Part shown: piece by piece, positions 60,884 to 64,000 of the stretch
Layout: every line of letters begins with the position of its first letter
How positions within the stretch are numbered: position 1 is the first letter of the stretch
The notes under the pieces: model-generated
The model's input: only the letters and a program-made list of their open reading frames with translations
What the model was told of the DNA's origin: nothing
The model's database searches: none
Position numbers and translations under genes: made by a program
From: an uncultured Robinsoniella sp.
GTDB lineage: Bacteria > Bacillota > Clostridia > Lachnospirales > Lachnospiraceae
NCBI GenBank assembly: GCA_900540475.1
Contig: UQGG01000029.1
Span: 1-64,000 of the forward strand
Reading direction: 5' to 3'
DNA length: 64,000 bases

Positions 60884-61963
60884 ATGAATATAGGTGAAGT
60901 TATTTTAAATCTTAGAAAAGAAAAACAATTAACCCAGGAGCAGCTGGCGCAGGCAATCGGCGTATCTGCACCGGCAGTGAGCAAATGGGAGACCGGAAGC
61001 ACTTATCCGGATATTCTGCTCTTACCGCCTATTGCCAGGGCGCTGGACACGACAATCGACTACCTGCTGTCCTACACGCAGGAGCTGGATCAGACTACGC
61101 TGGATGCTGTAATGGAAGATATCCGTATAAAGTGCCAGGAGAACGGTTTTCGGGAAGGCAGGAAGACCATACAGTTCTATTTGAACCAGTACCCAAATTC
61201 TGAAGAATTAAAAATGAAGGTGATATCTGCTTCTATCATGCTGTCTTATACCATGGATCAGGACTTTATGGAAAAAGAATGGACCGAATGGGGGAAGCAG
61301 CTGGAAAAAATGGCAAGGGAAACTATGGATTCTTCCAACCCGCTAATCCGTGAGAATGCCAGAGTATATCTGATTACCAGATGTATGGAGGCGGAAAACT
61401 ACGATGAGGCAGAAGCGCTTCTGGATTCCATTCCCCAGCAGCAAATAGATCCGGCGCAGATGCGTCCCAGTATCCATCTGAAAAAGGGAGATTATGATAA
61501 GGCAGAAAAACTTTTACAAACCAATTTACTCACAGGCATAAGGAATGCACAGATGGCATTACTCTCCCTGACTGTAACAGCCAGTAGGACAGAGAATATG
61601 GAGAGAGCCTTTCAGTATGCGAAAGCAGGCTGTGAGCTGGAAGAGCTGTTTGGCAGTGGCGGATCTTTGTTCGCATGGGAAAAGACAGCTCAGTTGTATC
61701 TGGAAACAGATCAAGAGGGGGAGGCTTTAAAGTGCATCATAAAGTATATGGATCGTATCCGGGAAATGGATTATGGGTTCCGGGACCGCATTTATTTTGA
61801 TACGATATCCCTTAGTGCCAATGAAACGCCGGGGCAGGTGAAAGGAATCAAACAATCCCAGTTAAACCTTCTGATGACAGATGACAGATATGAAAGGCTG
61901 AGAAAATATGAAGCCTTCCAGGAGGCAGCACAAAAACTCAAAAGCCATATCGAGTCTCTGTAA
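60884..61963 (+). CDS. XRE-family regulator with TPR-like C-terminal domain
   Basis: The 359-residue protein. The N-terminal Cro/C1 helix-turn-helix (about 1-65) contains LTQEQLAQAIGVSAPAVSKW. A long helical region follows, with TPR-like repeats (AENYDEAEALLDSIP and KKGDYDKAEKLLQTN patterns). Such architecture is seen in regulators that sense a peptide or protein partner. ATG 60884 follows AGAGGAGCATGC; an ATG at 60848 lacks a site. It has no obvious adjacent target gene. Specific role unknown. Confidence 0.87.
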   Translation: MNIGEVILNLRKEKQLTQEQLAQAIGVSAPAVSKWETGSTYPDILLLPPIARALDTTIDYLLSYTQELDQTTLDAVMEDIRIKCQENGFREGRKTIQFYLNQYPNSEELKMKVISASIMLSYTMDQDFMEKEWTEWGKQLEKMARETMDSSNPLIRENARVYLITRCMEAENYDEAEALLDSIPQQQIDPAQMRPSIHLKKGDYDKAEKLLQTNLLTGIRNAQMALLSLTVTASRTENMERAFQYAKAGCELEELFGSGGSLFAWEKTAQLYLETDQEGEALKCIIKYMDRIREMDYGFRDRIYFDTISLSANETPGQVKGIKQSQLNLLMTDDRYERLRKYEAFQEAAQKLKSHIESL

Positions 61964-62087
61964 TGACAGGGAGGCGCCATAAAAGAATGAGCGTTGACAT
62001 TACCCGCAGCAGGCATTACACTGTAAATATGTTAGAAACTTAAACTGCATTTTAAAATGCAGTACAGCATAGATAGGAGCAGTGTAA

Positions 62088-62825
62088 ATGAATTATAAAA
62101 TGATCATTCAATATGACGGCACCAGGTATGATGGGTGGCAGAAACAGGGGAATACCGATAATACAATACAGGGAAAACTGGAGGCTATTTTATCAAAAAT
62201 GGCGGGTATGCCGATAGAAGTACAGGGGGCAGGAAGAACGGATGCAGGGGTACATGCTCTTGGACAGACCGCTAATTTCCATCTTCCAAAGGGATGCGTG
62301 TTAACCGAAGATATCAGAGATTATCTGAATAAATATCTGCCGGAGGATATCGGCATCCTGGAAGTGGAAGAAGCAGAGGAACGGTTTCACAGCCGTTTAA
62401 ATGCCAGGGAGAAGGTATACCGTTACCGGATTTCCACCAGTTCTCTGAAAAATGTATTTGAACGGAAATATATTTACCTTCTCGGTGAGCACCTGAATGT
62501 AAGAGCTATGGAGGAAGCAGCAGATGAATTAATTGGAACTCATGATTTCAAGAGCTTCTGCTCGAATAAGAGAATGAAAAAATCTTCCGTCCGGAAATTA
62601 AATAAGATAGAAATTACGGAACTGGAAGGTGAGCTGCAAATTACTTATGCAGGCGAGGGCTTTTTGTACAATATGGTGCGGATTATGACCGGAACACTGA
62701 TTGAAGTGGGGCAGGGGAAACGTTTACCAAAAGAGATGCAGGAGATTCTAGAGGGGAAAGACCGCGCGCTGGCAGGAATTACGGCGCCTGCCAGAGGGCT
62801 GTGTCTGGTTGAAGTGGTGTACTAA
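62088..62825 (+). CDS. truA: tRNA pseudouridine synthase A
   Basis: Isomerises U38-U40 in the tRNA anticodon arm. At 245 residues it is standard length, with the catalytic Asp in GRTDAGVHALGQ, the opening YKMIIQYDGTRYDGWQKQ and the late GEGFLYNMVRIMTGTL. A TAGGAGCAGTG site precedes ATG 62088. It converges with the M56 peptidase gene with only four bases between the stops and no separate terminator. Confidence 0.95.
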   Translation: MNYKMIIQYDGTRYDGWQKQGNTDNTIQGKLEAILSKMAGMPIEVQGAGRTDAGVHALGQTANFHLPKGCVLTEDIRDYLNKYLPEDIGILEVEEAEERFHSRLNAREKVYRYRISTSSLKNVFERKYIYLLGEHLNVRAMEEAADELIGTHDFKSFCSNKRMKKSSVRKLNKIEITELEGELQITYAGEGFLYNMVRIMTGTLIEVGQGKRLPKEMQEILEGKDRALAGITAPARGLCLVEVVY

Positions 62826-62829
62826 GGGG

Positions 62830-63861
62830 TTATTTGGGAACAATTGCTTCCTGGGTTTTGTGAACGTGGATGATATTCATGGTACTCCATTGCTGAAAGG
62901 TGCGAAAAAACGTATTTTGATAATGGCTAGCCGAATAGATAAAATAAACGTCTATTAGCATGATCAAGACGAATAAAAGAATAGAAAAATATTTTACGAA
63001 AATTGATGTAAAATAAGATTTTTTAAAATATCTTATTCTTTTTTCTATATTGGATTTATGACTGCACAATGCCGTTGTAATAAAGAATCTCTGTTTAAAT
63101 TGTATTGAGTAGCGAAATATGGTTGTGAAATATTCTTTATTTGAAAATATATGCTGTTGATGTTTACAGGCATATTCATCACAGCTATACTCACCCCATG
63201 TATCTAATTGTTTAGAAAGATATAGGAAAAAAGGATTCATCCAGAAGATACCGTTAAGTATTATTAACAGATATTTAAATAACAGATCTTTTCTGTAGAT
63301 ATGGATAAATTCATGAAGCATAATAATATATAGCTCTTTGTCTGATGTAATGTTTTCAGGGAGAATAACTTTCGGTTTTATCCCACCGATTACTATTGGA
63401 ATGGTTATGTTACAATTTGAATAGAGGTTTACGGATTTGCTAAAATTGAAGTCACATTTAATTCGAGATAGTATTTGCATATATCGAGGATCTAAAATAT
63501 AAGCATTATAAAAAGAAATTTGTCTTTTAAATTTAATGATATTAACGAGAGTAATCAATATATAAATTATAATTCCAAATGCCCAAATGCTTACTATAAC
63601 AAATGAAATCTGATATAAGATCAAGTTTGTTATACTTACGTCTTGTAGGTGTTTAGCTGTATATGTTGAAAAATGCAGGGATTGAAAACCTATTATTGAG
63701 ATTAATAAAAAAATAATTAAGGTTTTTAGACTATTGAAACAAAAAGTAGAGGAAATCTTATTATGTAATATTTTATGATAGATAACCCAAAATAAACAGG
63801 ATGCAGCTATTAATAAATTTACTGATATTAAAAAATAAAATAGATCAATTATCCAATTCAT
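62830..63861 (-). CDS. BlaR1/MecR1-like M56 family membrane metallopeptidase
   Basis: The 343-residue membrane protein has four or five spans (about 5-25, 42-62, 80-115, 285-310) and a cytoplasmic zinc protease motif H183-E-F-I-H187 followed by the downstream SCDEYACKHQ segment. In the BlaR1 system such a protease inactivates the BlaI repressor after a signal. The usual C-terminal penicillin-sensor domain is missing; the protein ends about 35 residues after its last span. So the signal is probably not a beta-lactam bound by this protein. It overlaps the upstream blaI-like gene by 17 bp. Base composition is clearly more AT-rich than truA beside it. Confidence 0.88.
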   Translation of the reverse strand: MNWIIDLFYFLISVNLLIAASCLFWVIYHKILHNKISSTFCFNSLKTLIIFLLISIIGFQSLHFSTYTAKHLQDVSITNLILYQISFVIVSIWAFGIIIYILITLVNIIKFKRQISFYNAYILDPRYMQILSRIKCDFNFSKSVNLYSNCNITIPIVIGGIKPKVILPENITSDKELYIIMLHEFIHIYRKDLLFKYLLIILNGIFWMNPFFLYLSKQLDTWGEYSCDEYACKHQQHIFSNKEYFTTIFRYSIQFKQRFFITTALCSHKSNIEKRIRYFKKSYFTSIFVKYFSILLFVLIMLIDVYFIYSASHYQNTFFRTFQQWSTMNIIHVHKTQEAIVPK

Positions 63862-64000
63862 CTAGTATCCTTTCGATTTTTTCACTCTGAGATAGACTAA
63901 GTTTTTCCTGGTCACATAAAGCAGATATTAAATTTTTCACTGAGCCATTACACCAAAAGTTCACCGTATTATTAATTTCATTTAATTTATAGCTATCTTC
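63845..64000 (-). CDS. BlaI/MecI-type repressor, C-terminal part (cut by window edge)
   Basis: The last 51 codons plus stop of a gene running in from the right edge on the - strand. The product ends with a helix of the type SVKNLISALCDQEKLSLSQ and then SEKIERILDELDN, the usual C-terminal dimerisation region of BlaI/MecI repressors. It overlaps the M56 gene start by 17 bp, the standard blaI-blaR1 arrangement. The N-terminal winged helix lies outside the window. Confidence 0.8.
   Translation of the reverse strand, partial: EDSYKLNEINNTVNFWCNGSVKNLISALCDQEKLSLSQSEKIERILDELDN

Overview
The window is chromosomal DNA from a low-GC, spore-forming Gram-positive anaerobe, most likely a gut Lachnospiraceae or related Clostridia member. 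Pointers are dpaA/dpaB for dipicolinate (spore) synthesis, a sigma-H-like factor in the cysS-mrnC-rlmB-sigH order, a YesM/YesN-type two-component pair beside sugar ABC transporters, strong AGGAGG ribosome sites, frequent TTG/GTG starts, and a single-chain PurL of about 1265 residues.

Layout. 1-958 is a gene-free region built largely of a decayed 18-20 nt tandem repeat. 959-9378 is a sugar uptake and glycosidase cluster: sensor kinase, AraC-type response regulator, binding lipoprotein, two permeases and a GH78-like hydrolase. 9492-14209 holds dpaA-dpaB behind a sigma-K-like -10 element, asnB and a membrane metallophosphoesterase. 14355-23929 is bounded by two identical tRNA-Trp genes. It contains a divergent AraC regulator, a GH127 beta-L-arabinofuranosidase, a second oligosaccharide ABC importer and a CRISPR array of about 27 repeats without cas genes. 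24173-29751 has a MATE exporter, a beta-lactamase-fold serine hydrolase and CoA genes (coaX and an ECF S component, divergent from coaBC). 29797-38414 has a MoxR/vWA pair, an alpha/beta hydrolase, a KtrB-like potassium channel, an AI-2E family protein, an Mrp ATPase and a membrane methyltransferase. 38547-44758 has an S66 peptidase, a radical-SAM DNA-metabolism pair behind LexA-like boxes, a Crh/HPr-like protein and a nuclease-helicase fusion. 44964-53220 has purL, a RAYT-like protein, a double VOC protein, tRNA-Val and tRNA-Met, a repeat lipoprotein, ispF and an acetyltransferase. 53378-58421 is cysS-mrnC-rlmB-sigH, then a radical SAM protein with a YhhQ-type queuosine-precursor transporter. 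58481-60733 carries four related small-RNA-like units around a lysozyme-like gene, tRNA-Thr and a cold shock gene. The window ends with an XRE regulator, truA and a BlaR1/BlaI-type pair cut by the window edge.

The most striking unexplained structure is the four-copy small RNA family at 58481-59025 (three tandem + strand copies) and 60590-60733 (one - strand copy). Each has TTCACA-like boxes at exactly 11 nt spacing, the last box starting exactly 15 nt before an invariant TATAGT. Each then carries a conserved U-rich leader, a hairpin (GCCAGTATC/GATACTGGC in three copies) and, in three copies, a C-rich CUCCCUC stretch. The layout resembles OmpR/PhoB-family-controlled multi-copy sRNAs such as streptococcal csRNAs. 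I found this by eye; no search was run.
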